Positions 22,309-33,192 of a stretch of 64,000 bases of DNA are shown one piece after another (positions within the stretch are counted from its first letter, which is position 1; the number at the start of each line of letters is the position of its first letter). Below the pieces are notes generated by a model. That model was not told the origin of the DNA and searched no databases. It was given only the letters and a program-made list of their open reading frames with translations. A program made the position numbers and the translations under genes. This DNA is from Gigaspora margarita (Eukaryota; Glomeromycota; Glomeromycetes; Diversisporales; Gigasporaceae), in contig WTPW01000151.1 in the NCBI GenBank assembly GCA_009809945.1, positions 434,258-498,257 on the forward strand. Reading direction: 5' to 3'.

Positions 22309-22989
22309 TGATTCCCCGAAAGTTAGTTTCCCGCCAGCTCATTTTTCCGACACTATATCCCCAACAGAATGTTTCACCTACAGCATTTTTTGTTGACAGA
22401 ATCTTTCCTCGACATACCATATTTTCGACCTCCCCTTTCCTTGACAGGGCATATTTTCGAAAAGACATTTTACTGACATGACGTACTTCAGAAAGAATAT
22501 TTTTCTGACATGACTTGTTTCTGACATCTTTTTCCGACAAGATCTTTCCCCGACTAGAAATATAATTATTGGGTAGAGTGATATATTCGTGTTCATCACA
22601 TCACATGATTAAGCACTCAGGCTAAATTAGGGTTAGGGTTAGGGTTAGATTAGGGTTAGGTGATAGTATAATTTAGGCCGAGTTGATAGTGCTAGTAAAC
22701 AAAATGATGTGTTGAATGATTTCACGTGATGTGATGATTACTGGGTTTATCGTTCTTGTCGGAAAAAGTGCATTCAATAAAACTTATTGTCGGAGAAAAG
22801 TCAAATTAGAAATATGTCATGTCAGATAAATGTCTTGTCGAAAATATGAGATGTTAAGGAAAGGAGATGTCGAAAGCATGATATGTCGAGGAAAGATTCT
22901 GTCAACAAAAAGTGCTGTAGGTGAAACATTTTGTTGGGGATATAGTGTCAGAAAAATGAGCTGGCGGGGAACTAACTTTCGGGGAATCA
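22309..22989. mobile_element. Large foldback element with telomeric loop, 681 bp
   Basis: Two arms of about 240 bp (22309-22555 and 22755-22989) are inverted copies. The outer ends are TGATTCCCCGAAAGTTAG and CTAACTTTCGGGGAATCA. Each arm contains many copies of a short word TTTTC(C/T)GACA/TGTCGGAAAA. The central spacer holds TTAGGG repeats and CATCACATCACATGATTAA/CACGTGATGTGATGATTA. A target duplication could not be identified. ORFs on both strands inside are arm artefacts. Confidence 0.85.
22626..22661. repeat. Interstitial telomeric repeat (TTAGGG)n
   Basis: Five to six TTAGGG units, one variant (TTAGATTAGGG), sit in the loop of the foldback element. They are far better preserved than the tract at 1063-1180. 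Confidence 0.9.
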
Positions 22990-24939
22990 TACCGTAATCA
23001 AAACGCTACCCTATCACTAATATATTAAACAGCACTATCATCATAAAAAAGAATTATTTGGCACTGATATCCTCCATTCTGCCTTTTTATAAGAATTACG
23101 AGTATATAAAATGAAGCAAATCAGATTTATCTTTTATGGTAACCTATATATTCAAATCTATTTATAGATAGTAAACAATTTTTCTGCGAATCATACAAAG
23201 CCAATAACTTTACAAAGACTTTAATCATTCTAATTTATTTAAAGCCAGTCACATTTTCTAAATTTATAATAGTATTCGAATATTGTAGTGGCGGTGACCT
23301 ATAATAAAAATTTTTCAGTCCTGTAATACTGCCACATGTCAATCGTATTGTACTAGATAGCTGCACAATATTATCATGCAAAACCAGGAACAGAAGATTT
23401 GCAAAAAGTAATCAACTAGTAATATCTGAGTAATATCTGAGTAAAAATCAATGAATACTGTATAAGCTATTATTGGCTGTTTTTAAGATTTTCCATTTTG
23501 ACTCTTTAATTTAGAGTTGATCTCATAAATACTATATAATTTAAGTATCAGATACAAAGCAATTACAAAATTATCTGACTATAAAATTTAATATTTCAAA
23601 TAATAGGATTACCAAATGGCTCAGGTCATTTTGGCAGTTAAGAGTATTTTCAGGCATCTAAATTAGCATAATTCAGAATTAATGTTCAGATTTTGAATAA
23701 CTTTAATTTGTAATTTCGTGAATGTAATCTTCAATCAATAATGTCTGTATTTTATCCAAAATCTTTAAAATTCTTTAAGAATCGAAAAATCCATTAGAAT
23801 CAGCTAATTTCTCGTAATTTTACATGAGATCATTATCTGCAGAGGTCACATCTTTTTGCAAAACTGCCATAATAAAAATAGTGATGTTGCATCTGAAGTA
23901 GTCCTCCTATTTAAAGTAGCACCTAAAATTAAGCTCCTGAAATTGGATCTTCATGCATGCATTAAGTCATAATTTCAGTTAGGTGCTGCTTTAAAATATA
24001 TAAAGTGGCTATTTATACTTCAGATAGAATACTACTTTGGATAAAACAGTAACATTTTATTTCAGAATATAAATTATATAATTTTATATGATATATCAAA
24101 AAAAAAACATACTCCTATTTCTTTTTTAATTTTAAAATTTCAAAATAAAATAGGATTTTTTAAATTCTCACTTATTTTGAAATAAATTACCCTATCAATA
24201 GATTGGTACTTAATTTTGGATTAGTGGATAATAGTTTAATCAATTATTGTGGAAATCAGTTTGATTAGTGATTTCTGATTTCTGATGCTAATTTTTTTAA
24301 TAATTAAAAAATTATTGATTTTAAAAAATAAAAAATATAATTTGATAAAATATATTTACATTAATAATACCTGATACCCTCATCATTGATGATTGATGAA
24401 ACCATTTCGTCGAGTGATTTCCAAATGCAAAACAAAAAAATAGTGTGAAATTTTATTACGGCTATTTTGAAAAATAGTAGGATATGTAATGATCAATGTA
24501 ATAAAAAATATTATTTATATTTTTTGGGCCTTTTAACTATTAGATTCAAATGTACTTATTTTTAGTTTATCATTTTTTTTTTAAATTATTAATGATATTA
24601 TAAAGATAATATGTAATTCTTGAATAATTTTTATATAATTTTTATTTAAGCTTTATCTAGCCCTATGCATTGACGAAGTCACTCTAGGGTTATTACTGCG
24701 AGAATAACCTGATTTGTGGCTTATATAAAATTGAGGCTTATATGAAAAAGGTAATAGCATATGTTTGTATACAATGGAGATAGAGATAGTAGATGCATAA
24801 CATGTGGAAGAAAATAGAGAATCCCAGTGCTTTCTTACTTCGCTTGTCTTGTTACTTGTTCTTTTCGATGCCCGATAAGATTCTGGCTCCTATCCCTCCC
24901 ATCCTCTCTCATTTATTGCACCTAGCACTCTGCCTGTTG
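22990..24939. other. AT-rich stretch with one weak inverted repeat
   Basis: At 23893-24030 a foldback can be read: GCATCTGAAGTAG..TTTAAAGTAGCACCTAAAATT against its partner AGTTAGGTGCTGCTTTAAAATAT..ACTTCAGATAG. It is probably an old MITE. Otherwise no gene or array is recognised. Confidence 0.45.
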
Positions 24940-25090
24940 TCATGTGTAATGAGTCGAATGCGCTGCACCATAGCGTGGGCTCGAACTCTCAAAAAAAAAA
25001 AAAAAAAAGGGAAGTAGAATGCGCCACACCATTAGCATGGGCTCATACTTCCAAAAAAAAAAGATGCCCACACCTTAGCGTTGGCGATCC
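24940..25090. repeat. tRNA-like GC-richer unit repeated between A-runs
   Basis: Three diverged copies of GAATGCGCYRCACCATAGCGTGGGCTCGAACTCTC-type sequence are separated by A-runs of 16-18 and 10 bases (near 24990 and 25053). Read on the minus strand, GGTGCAGCGCATTCGACTCAT resembles a tRNA D-arm/anticodon region and GAGTTCGAGCCC a T-arm. No complete cloverleaf could be built, so this is a possible SINE tail or tRNA-derived remnant, not a tRNA gene. Confidence 0.35.
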
Positions 25091-25541
25091 TCAATTATGC
25101 TTCGTCATGTGATATATTCACATGTACATAAAGTTTATAAGCACAGTATACATAGAGTTGTTATGAGCACAGTATACATAGAGTTATAAGCACAGTATAT
25201 AATAGCAGAAGAGAAAAGTGATAGAGTGGAGCACTACTCCCATCACGTATCTTCATAATGTCTAATAATGACAGTATTTAATATGAAATCTGAGCGAGAA
25301 TAGAAAATTTAGGGTTTTTGAATAATTTTGTAATTTTTGCTTATAGTTTATTCAGCAAATATATAGTATAATAAGTACTTGTTATTGGTCATGTTGTTGA
25401 TAATAACTGATTATTCTCTAGGACACTGTGCTTATGACGTGACCAAAGGGCATGTCATAAAGCGGTGTCTGCTATAAAGAAATCAGCAATTATCATTAAC
25501 AACATGATGCTATAACTAAATTATTGCACATTTCTGACATA

Positions 25542-25685
25542 AGCACCTAGTCATTTTCTGCATTTTATTGGGTCATTTCTAAACATGATACACAAATTTT
25601 GTTTACCTCTGATAGGAGGTGAACAAAGTTTGTGTATCATAAATTAGAAATGACCCAATAACATGCATGAAAATGGTTAGGTGCT
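25542..25685. mobile_element. Foldback MITE, 144 bp
   Basis: AGCACCTAGTCATTTTCTGC..TTGGGTCATTTCTAA..ATGATACACAAA pairs with its reverse complement on the right, ending GGTTAGGTGCT, around a short loop near 25612. No target duplication is certain. Confidence 0.8.
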
Positions 25686-25711
25686 CACATAATAAGTGTA
25701 CAATAAGTATA

Positions 25712-25828
25712 CATTATTGGGCAAAAATTGGTGAATAATGGTAATTTGGCAAATAATTATGTGCTGCTCTGCGGCATGTATAGCCAATCATTTGTCAAAT
25801 TACGTATTCTCCAATTTGCCCAATAATG
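25712..25828. mobile_element. Foldback MITE, 117 bp
   Basis: CATTATTGGGCAAAAATTGG..GGTAATTTGGCAAAT pairs with the right half, ending CCAATTTGCCCAATAATG. TA flanks on the left and GTA on the right suggest a TA target. It lies only 26 bp from the preceding MITE. Confidence 0.75.
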
Positions 25829-26389
25829 GTATTATCTGGCAATTTATGATCATTGATTGGTAGGGAGTCACCCGCTGAGTTTTAATTTGAATAAACATAA
25901 TTATGTAATAACACAAAAAAATAATAGTAAGAAATTTTTTTATGATCATATGAGTTTGTTGGATAATATAATTTATACATTTCATTTTTGAATTATATCC
26001 AATTTTGAGTATTGCTAATTTCCCCTTGGTGATATTAACTATCCTATAATTTACCAATCAGATCGCAGGATCTTGTGTAACAAAATAAAGAAAATTTTAA
26101 GAAAACTTAGAAAAAAATCTAAAATTATCAATATTGCAAAATTTTATTACAAAAACTAGCTTTGGGCTATTAAGTAAAAGTTTTTAGCATTAATTTTGTA
26201 TATAAATAATTCACCCTCTAACTTAATATAACATATACCCCAAACCTAATCTTTAAAGAATAATTTTTAAGTAAAAAACTTTTATAAAAATAAAATGTAA
26301 TTAAAATTTATAACTTTAACCAGGTGTTAAAATTAGTTAAATTCTACAATATTTATTCAAATTTGTTTAAAAAATTTTATATTTTATAT
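25829..26389. other. AT-rich stretch
   Basis: TGTGTAACAAAATAAAGAAA near 26075 recurs as TGTGTAACAAAACAAAGAAT near 26484, followed by similar sequence, so part of this stretch is a diverged direct repeat of the next element. No gene. Confidence 0.4.
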
Positions 26390-27510
26390 GAAAATTACTA
26401 ATTTACACCACAGGTGATTATCACCTGTAGTCAATTTGCCAATTAGAATTCAGGATCAGGTGTAACATGTAGATTAATTTTTGTGTAACAAAACAAAGAA
26501 TTTTTTAAAAAATTGCTAAAATTGATTCTAGCCTAAAATTTTGTCTATGAAACTATCTTTTTTTATACAAAAAAAAAAAAAAATTCTTGCTAAATTTTAC
26601 TATATATAAAGCCCTATCCTAATTTCAGCATAGTGGAAGTTTATTTTAACTGGTTGTTAAAATACCCAAAAAAAATGCAGATAATTCTCCAGAGAAAGTA
26701 TCAGCTATGCCCAGATGAAATTTTATTACTCACGAAACTTTCAAAAGATTAGTCAATACTTTCTAAAGGCACATATTATAGTCTTACAATACATTAATTA
26801 GGGTTCATAGCTATTCATATTTTATGATATTATTTCATTTCACAATAAGTGCAATATTTATTTTACAACAAATACTCTAAGTTTTGCGACACAATTTGCT
26901 AAATAAAATAATATACACGAAGATTTCTAAACACTGCTACTATAAAATGTATTTATATAACCTAAATATAATAAAAAGGTAGAGTTTAGAATATTAGTTT
27001 CAAATACATAGTACTTTTACTTATAGAAAACAAAGCAGAACTACATAGTTGAGACAACATTCACTTACTAATTGCTTAGGTTGCCGAACACCTTCCAACA
27101 TTTCAAAACTTTTGCTTCTCATTTAGTTTCTCAATCTTTTGCATCCTATTGCATCAGTTGTTAAAAAACAGTAGCTTTAAAGATAAAAAATGATAGATTA
27201 AGTCATTATAGTAGTTACATATTACAGAAAAAAATTTTATATGTCATGATTATCTTTACTTATTAAAAGTACTTTAAAAATTACAATTGGCAATATTAAA
27301 AAAAAATCTTTGCCAATCAAATTTATTCTAATTTAACTGATCAAAATAAACTTCCACTATGCTCCTAATATCTAACTTTTACCCATACCCTAATATTAAA
27401 GAGATTTAATTTTATTTAATAAAAATTGTTTATTTTGATTTTGCATTGTAGATCACAGGTGATAATCACCTATGGTGATTATTAGTTATTTTCATTTTAT
27501 ATATTATAAA
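26390..27510. mobile_element. Inverted-repeat element, ~1.1 kb, no recognisable gene
   Basis: The left end (GAAAATTACTAATTTACACC, then ACAGGTGATTATCACCTGTAG) and the right end (GATCACAGGTGATAATCACCTATGG, then TTATTTTCAT) are inverted copies. A second inverted match is GCATAGTGGAAGTTTATTTTAACT at 26630 against its partner near 27340-27370. ACAGGTGATWATCACCTG is itself a palindrome. The interior is AT-rich without open frames. Confidence 0.6.
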
Positions 27511-27894
27511 ATATATCGAAAATCTCAAGATTTGGCATAAAACAATAAAAGAAAATATACAAAACAATTTTGTATATAAGATAGGTGTTTCTATATATTA
27601 AATGTCTAAATAGGGACTATATAATAAAATTTGCTTTAAATTTGACCTGTTATTTTTCAATAGGAAATAACATGCAAATAATAATTACAAAAATGTAATA
27701 CAGTAATATACTGTAATTATACAATACACATTATTTTCTTGAAGCTCAGTTTCTCTTAGTGCAAGTCTTGCAACCACATGTTAACAATATGCATTAGAGA
27801 AAAAAAAAGGTCATTTATAGTTGTCTCAGAATAACATTCATGAGTGTACTCTAAATAATGCACAACTGGGCATTATTTCATAACAATATGGAGT
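27511..27894. other. AT-rich spacer
   Basis: No gene or repeat recognised before the duplicated module. Confidence 0.4.
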
Positions 27895-28259
27895 GAGAAG
27901 CCTGTCAACGAAGTGACAGGGTGATCATTATTGTGTGATCAGATGACTTTATTAGATCACATGTTCAATTTGTTGAATTAGCCTTTTATGGATTTTGATA
28001 GTTTATCATTGTGGTTCGTTATAGTATCTTGTTTGATGCAGGTATTTTCTGGTGTATATTGTGATTGCATATGATTGTTGAAATCAGATTACATACTATG
28101 GATACAATGAAAAAGAAAAAGAGATTTAAGGGTGTTTTGTTAAGTTAAGAAAGTTATCTTTCTTTTTGCTATCGCTCACCTTGTAGTGAAGGCTGGCTCT
28201 ATCGTATTCAAGAACAATTAGTTGTGAAAACAGTGAAAAATTCTCTTGTTTCATCTTCA

Positions 28260-29240
28260 TAGCAGAAAGCATTCAAATATTATCAGATATAGGATATTGT
28301 TATAGAAATAGAAAATCTGGACATTATTATGAAAATGGGATAGAAGTTGAAAAAGACACAAAGATGGCACCCGAATATTATCAAAAATCTGCAAATATAT
28401 AGGACATTCTGATGGAATATATAATGTTGGACATTGTTAATAAAATGAAATAGGAATTGAAATAGATATAAAGAAGGCATTCGAATATTATCAAAAATCT
28501 TTGCATTGTTGTAAAAATAGAATAGGTTTTAAAAAAAACATAAAAAAGACTTTCTAATATTATCAAAAATCTGCAGATATAAGAAAATCCAAAAATCGAG
28601 ATATTGATCCAGTTGGTGCTCCAGTTGGTAGGAAACCCGTAACAAAAAAAAATACAGTATTTGCACAAATGTCTTCAAAAATAGCAAATGGCCGTTGGGT
28701 ACTTATAAAAGGATATATATGGAAACAAAAGTTAGCTAATGATATGCTGATAGAATATTGATGTTGAATGCTATTATGAAAATGGAATAGGAGTTAGAAA
28801 AGATATAAAGAAGGCATTTAAATATTACCAAAAATCTGTGGATATGGGATGTATAGATGGAATACTTATTGATGGACATTGTTAGGAAATTGGCTGATAT
28901 AGGGGATGCTGATAGAATGAGATAAGTTGGATATTGTTACAAAAAGGCATTGAAAAAAAGGCATTTGAATATTATTAAAATCTGCTGATTTGAGTGATGC
29001 AGATAGAACAATAAGAGTTTGATATTGTTACAAAAAGGCATTGAAAAAAAGGCATTTGAATATTATTAAAATCTGCTGATTTGAGTGATGCAAATAGAAC
29101 AATAAGAGTTTGATATTTTTATGAAAAAGGCATGGAAGTTAAAAGGAACAAATGAAAGGCATTTGAATATTATAAAAGATCTGCTGATATGGATGATGCT
29201 GATAGAACAGAAAGAGTTTGGTATTGTTATAAAAAAGGAA
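28260..29240 (+). pseudogene. Sel1-like repeat protein, decayed
   Basis: Six or more units of the Sel1-like helical repeat can be read across shifting frames, with the recurring pattern GHCYENGIGVEKDIKKAFEYYQKSAD. Examples are near 28320-28390, 28440-28500, 28560-28580, 28770-28850, 28965-29000 and 29155-29235. Stops and frameshifts separate nearly every unit. In this organism group such repeats usually follow a kinase domain or mediate protein-protein contacts. No kinase part is visible here. After one unit an unrelated in-frame stretch is inserted (28582-28761). The last unit runs directly into the 46-bp minisatellite. Confidence 0.75.
28582..28761 (+). other. Open segment interrupting the Sel1 repeats, unknown
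   Basis: In frame with the preceding Sel1 unit, 59 codons stay open. They have non-repeat composition (DIDPVGAPVGRKPVTKKN, then ANGRWVLIKGYIWKQKLAND) and end at TGA 28759-28761, after which Sel1 units resume. It may be an inserted exon or a captured piece of another gene. No family was recognised. Confidence 0.4.
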
Positions 29241-29830
29241 TAGGCTCCACAGCTGCTATAGCAGTGCAAGGACCTCATGTGAAATATTAGATTCCACAGC
29301 CGCAGCAACAATGCGAGGACCTTATGTAAAAGTTTAGGCTTTGAAGCTGCAGCAACAATGCAAGGACCTTATGTAAAAGTTTAGGCTTTGAAGCTGCAAT
29401 AGCAGTGCAAGAACATTATATATTTGTGAGAAATTAGGTTCTGCTATTGCAGAGGCAATGCAAGAACCTTTGTGAGTGAATAGCTAGGGTCAAGCTGTCA
29501 GAAAATGTCTTTATTATAAAAATTTGCTGATATGGATGATGTTGATAGAACAGAAAGAGTTGGGTATTGTTATGGGATGGAATAGGCTCCATGGCTACAA
29601 TAGTAGTGCAAAGACCTCATGTGAAATATTTGATTCCACAACTGCAGTAATAATGCAAGGACTTTTTGTAAAAGTTTAGGTTTTGAAGCTGCAATAGCAG
29701 TGCAAGAACCTTTATGTTTTTGTGAGAAATTAGGTCCTGCTATTGCAGTAGCAGTACAAGAACCTTTGTGAGTGATAGCTAGGATCAAGCTGCAGTAGCA
29801 GTGTCAGAAAAGGTCTTGATAAAAGAAGGA
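29240..29830 (+). repeat. 46-bp-type minisatellite with higher-order ~346-bp repeat
   Basis: Units with core GCTGCAATAGCAGTGCAAGGACCT are repeated. A block consisting of a Sel1 fragment (GCTGATATGGATGATG at 29183 and 29529) plus several minisatellite units occurs twice, 346 bases apart. Each block ends AAGAACCTTTGTGAGTG followed by AGCTAGG. Confidence 0.8.
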
Positions 29831-30289
29831 AATTAGTTGCACATTATCCAAAATTAGTGAAGGAAATTGGTTGCAATAGTCTATTTTAGAAACTTGGTTT
29901 TGTATTATGATCCTCTTTTTATTCCCATATGTTTTTCCTCATACTGTAAATAAAGTCATATGATTGAGCAATAATAATGAGAAGCCTATCAATGAAGTGA
30001 CAGGGCGATCATTATTGCAAGATCAGATGACTTTATTAGATCACATGTTCAATTTGTTAATTAGCCTTTTATGGATTTTGATAGTTTATTATTGTGGTCG
30101 TTATGGTATCTTGTTTGATGCAGGTATTTTCTGGTGTGTATTGTGATTGCATATGATTGTTGAAATCAGATTACATACTATGGATAAGACGAAAAAGCAA
30201 AGACATTTAAGGGTATTTTGTTAAGTTAAGAAAGTTATCTTTCTTTTTGCTATCGCTCACTTGTAGTGAAGGCTGGCTCTATCATCCCA

Positions 30290-31431
30290 CCCTTCCCACC
30301 CTTCGAACAATAGCTATAATGGCAGTGTAAGGACATCACATTAGTAATTAGGTTCTGTGACTATAATGATAGTGCAAGACCTCTTCTTTCAATAATTAGG
30401 TATCACAGCTGCAATTGCAGTACAAGAACCTCATATTGTGATTAGGTTTCATAGCTGCAATAGCAGTGCAAGAAGCTTATATTTTAGTAGTTAGATCATA
30501 TGGCTGCAATTAGTAGTACAAAGATTATTGATAATTGGGCTTTATGATTATGACAATAGTGCAAGTGTGATCAGGCTTGATGACTATATTAATAGTGCAA
30601 GGGCCTCTATTATCTTTGTGGCAGCAATGATCTCATGCTGTAATTAGGCTTAATCGCTACAATAGTAGTGCAAGGCTTATGATTTGATTAGGTTCTGCAA
30701 CTGGATTAGCAGTGCAAGAGTCTCATATTTCTTATTAGGTTCCATAGTTGTGATAATAGTGCAATGACTTCATGTTGGGATTAGGCTCTATAGTTATAGT
30801 AGTAGGACAAGAGCCCCATGTTGTGATTTGCTCTGTGGTTGCATAGCAGTGCAAAGACCTCATGTTTTTTATTAGGCTCTGTGGCTGTGATAGCAGTACA
30901 AGGACCTTATATGGTAATTAGGCAAGGACTCATGTTTTGGGTAGCCTCCATGGCTATGATAGCAGTGCAAGGACCTCATGTTATAATCAGTCTCACAACT
31001 ACAATAGCAGTACAAGGAAATCTTGTTTTTATTAGGCATTGCAGCTGCAATAGGACTTTATGTAATAATCAGGCTTCATGACTACAGTAGTAGTGCAAGG
31101 ACCTCATGTTTTGATTAGGCTCTGCAGCTGCAATAGCAGCATAAGGATATCATATTGTAAATAGGCACCACAGCTACAGTAGTAGTGCAAGGACCTTATG
31201 TTTTGATTAGGCACCTGCAGTTAAATATCAGTACAAGGGCCTTATGTTATGATCAGATTTCATGACTGGAATAGTAGTACAAGAACCTCTAGTTTTTTAT
31301 TAGGCTCTGCAGCTGCGATAGCAGTGCAAGGACCTCATGTTAGAATTAGGCTCCACGCCTACAGTATTAGTGCAAGAACTTCATATTTGAATTAGGCTCT
31401 GTGGCTGCAATAGCAGTGCAAGGACCTATAG
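30290..31431 (+). repeat. 46-bp minisatellite, ~24 copies
   Basis: The consensus unit contains GCTCTGTGGCTGCAATAGCA, then GTGCAAGGACCTCATGTT and an AATTAG tail. The best-preserved units (31305-31440) are exactly 46 bp, while earlier units drift between about 40 and 50 bp. Because 46 is not a multiple of 3, translation cycles through three peptides every three units. The array ends in an intron donor. Confidence 0.85.
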
Positions 31432-31490
31432 GTAAGTAATGGCATTCACACTATACATAATGCAATTAATTTAACTAATTCTTTTTGCAG
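31432..31490 (+). other. Probable spliceosomal intron ending the 46-bp array
   Basis: GTAAGTAATGG directly follows GGACCTATAG of the final minisatellite unit. A TTAACTAAT branch-site-like word and CTTTTTGCAG close a 59-bp interval. Size and signals match short fungal introns. It implies that the array is, or was, transcribed exon sequence. Confidence 0.55.
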
Positions 31491-31699
31491 CTATGAGATC
31501 TTTTCTTGGCATTCTTAGAATGGAATAGTTTGTTTCTTAGTGTAATTTGCATAAAAGTATATGGTTAATTTGGTTGAAAATATTTAGGATCTATTTATCC
31601 ACCTATGTATTATAGAGCTGGTAAAATGGTAGCGAACGGAATCCCCATATGTTTTTTCTCATACTGTAAATAAAGTTATATGATTGAGCAATAATAATA

Positions 31700-32409
31700 T
31701 ATTAATTTGCAAAGATTAAAGATATCATAATCAAAATAATTAATATTAAAATACGGTAGAAACTGTTAAGGCCTATAGCATAGCTAAGAACATACATAAC
31801 AATTTTTACTCATTTTTTATAATTGATATATATGACCAAATAATATTTAAATGTGGTAGAAACTTTTAAAGCCTATACAAGTAACAGTTTTTATACATTT
31901 TTTATAATTGATATGTATATATGACCAAATAATTCAATTTTCACACCCAAATTGTAGTTTGTAGATTTTTAACATAATTGTGCTACAATTCATAGAAGCG
32001 AAGGGTATATCTGAAATATCTTACATTAAAATACAGTAACTACAGTATCTTTTGATAATCATATTTTGAAAAATTTCTTGACTCATAATGTTGACCAAGA
32101 ATATTCTTTTGCTAAAAACAAGTGATTTTGTGATTTAAAGTAATAATAGTAATAAATCTACGAACAATTTCCACTACAATAAGTTGTAACGAACAACATT
32201 ACATCAGTCACGATTGTGAAGTCACATGCATGTATTGCCATTATTTTTCTATTTTAGTTTACATTTTTAGATTTTCAAGGATTTGCATCTCTCTTTGGCA
32301 AGATCTATCGAAAAAAGCCTATTAATGCTTATATGTACGAATATATTGCATAATAAAATTTGATAATTTAATCAATTTTCTAACTAAAATAAGAAGATTG
32401 AAGACTTCA
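31700..32409. other. AT-rich stretch
   Basis: Two diverged direct copies of AAATRCGGTAGAAACTKTTAA..GCCTATA lie near 31750 and 31848. Otherwise nothing is recognised. Confidence 0.4.
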
Positions 32410-33192
32410 TGGCATCACTGACTAAATGGAATATCAATGATAAATTTACTTTTCTAAGTGTAAGTTCAGATGGACATGAAGTTACTTATGTAGGTGAGAT
32501 TAGCTTTATATAGATTTTTACGAGCCTGAAATTACAAAAAAAGATGTATTTTCTGATAATAAGCTACCTCTCAAAAATAACTGAATCAATGATATAAAGA
32601 ACAATGTTTTATTATATAAATCAATATTTGGCATATTCAGTTATAGAAGTGATATTGAGTCAAACAAATAATTGATATTAAATTTTTTATTAAATTTAAA
32701 CGAGAGTTTAATATATAAGCTTATCAAATAGTTTTTAATTTCAAATTTTATATTTTTCATTTTCTCCATAAACGTAAATATGATTGCATTATAAGAAAGT
32801 TATCTGATTTTAAGCTGGGCCTTCATGTGATTTGTATGGTTTAATTTTTTAAACAACTTTATTATTTGGTAGAATTTATCATTTACATGTAGCAATTGGC
32901 AAAAACCAGGTTTTTAAAGCTGTTCCTTATCTTTTTGTATTTAAATTTTTTAAAGAAAGTGTAGCTTATTTTCTGGTACATTTGGCATTTTAAAACATAA
33001 TGGTGTAATATCTAGTCTTTTGACATATAAGTAGCAATTGAATAAATATCTTACAAGAACTTCTTTAATTATTAAGGTCCAGGTGAAAAGGCTGACTCTG
33101 TTGCAATATGAGCAGATCTTCTGATTCCTTCACAATGTGGATTGTCTTATTTTGAAGTTAGTCTTTTAGATAAAAGAGACAATAGGACTTAA
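32410..33192 (+). pseudogene. SPRY-domain protein, 5' part, broken
   Basis: Exon 1 (32410-32494) encodes MASLTKWNINDKFTFLSVSS followed by DGHEVTYVG. A GTGAGA donor and an ATTATTAAG acceptor at 33076 bound an intron of 582 bp. Exon 2 (33077-33192) continues PGEKADSVAI, a TGA stop (33109-33111), then ADLLIPSQCGLSYFEVSLLD. The order 'YVGPGEKDADA..VRA.HPIPPQCGLFYFEV' is what I know from SPRY/RanBPM-like proteins of this group. The TGA sits at the usual Arg, consistent with CGA-to-TGA decay. The rest of the SPRY fold is missing or unrecognisable after TAA 33190. SPRY domains bind protein partners, and the specific partner is unknown. Confidence 0.7.

Larger units (their letters stand above)
27895..29978 (+). 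repeat. Duplicated gene-like module, copy A
   Basis: Copy A begins with a ~309-bp 5' segment (27895-28203) that is almost identical to 29979-30283. It ends with a 3' segment (29924-29978: CCCATATG..CTCATACTGTAAATAAAG..ATTGAGCAATAATAAT) that matches 31644-31699. Between them lie Sel1-like repeats and a minisatellite. The next copy starts immediately where this one ends, so the pair is a head-to-tail tandem. AATAAAG in the 3' segment could be a polyadenylation signal. Confidence 0.75.
29979..31699 (+). repeat. Duplicated gene-like module, copy B
   Basis: It has the same 5' segment (29979-30283) and 3' segment (31644-31699) as copy A, but Sel1 repeats are absent and the centre is one long 46-bp array. 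The 5' segment contains an open frame from ATG 29964 (60 codons, MSNNNEKPINEVTGR..., with a hydrophobic stretch LLISLLWILIVYYCG) that could be a membrane segment. In copy A the same frame is broken by a stop and an indel. Confidence 0.7.

Noticed and set aside
22214..22599. Overlapping frames on both strands
   Set aside because: Fall in a foldback arm composed of short repeats; peptide similarity between frames reflects the repeat.
29895..30283. The ~305-bp 5' segments as a pair of LTRs
   Set aside because: No TG..CA ends, no primer-binding site or polypurine tract; the spacing includes a distinct shared 3' segment, which fits tandem module duplication better.
30839..31081. 80-codon frame with Val/Ile/Ala-rich residues
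   Set aside because: Translation of 46-bp minisatellite units; open only because the unit has few stops.
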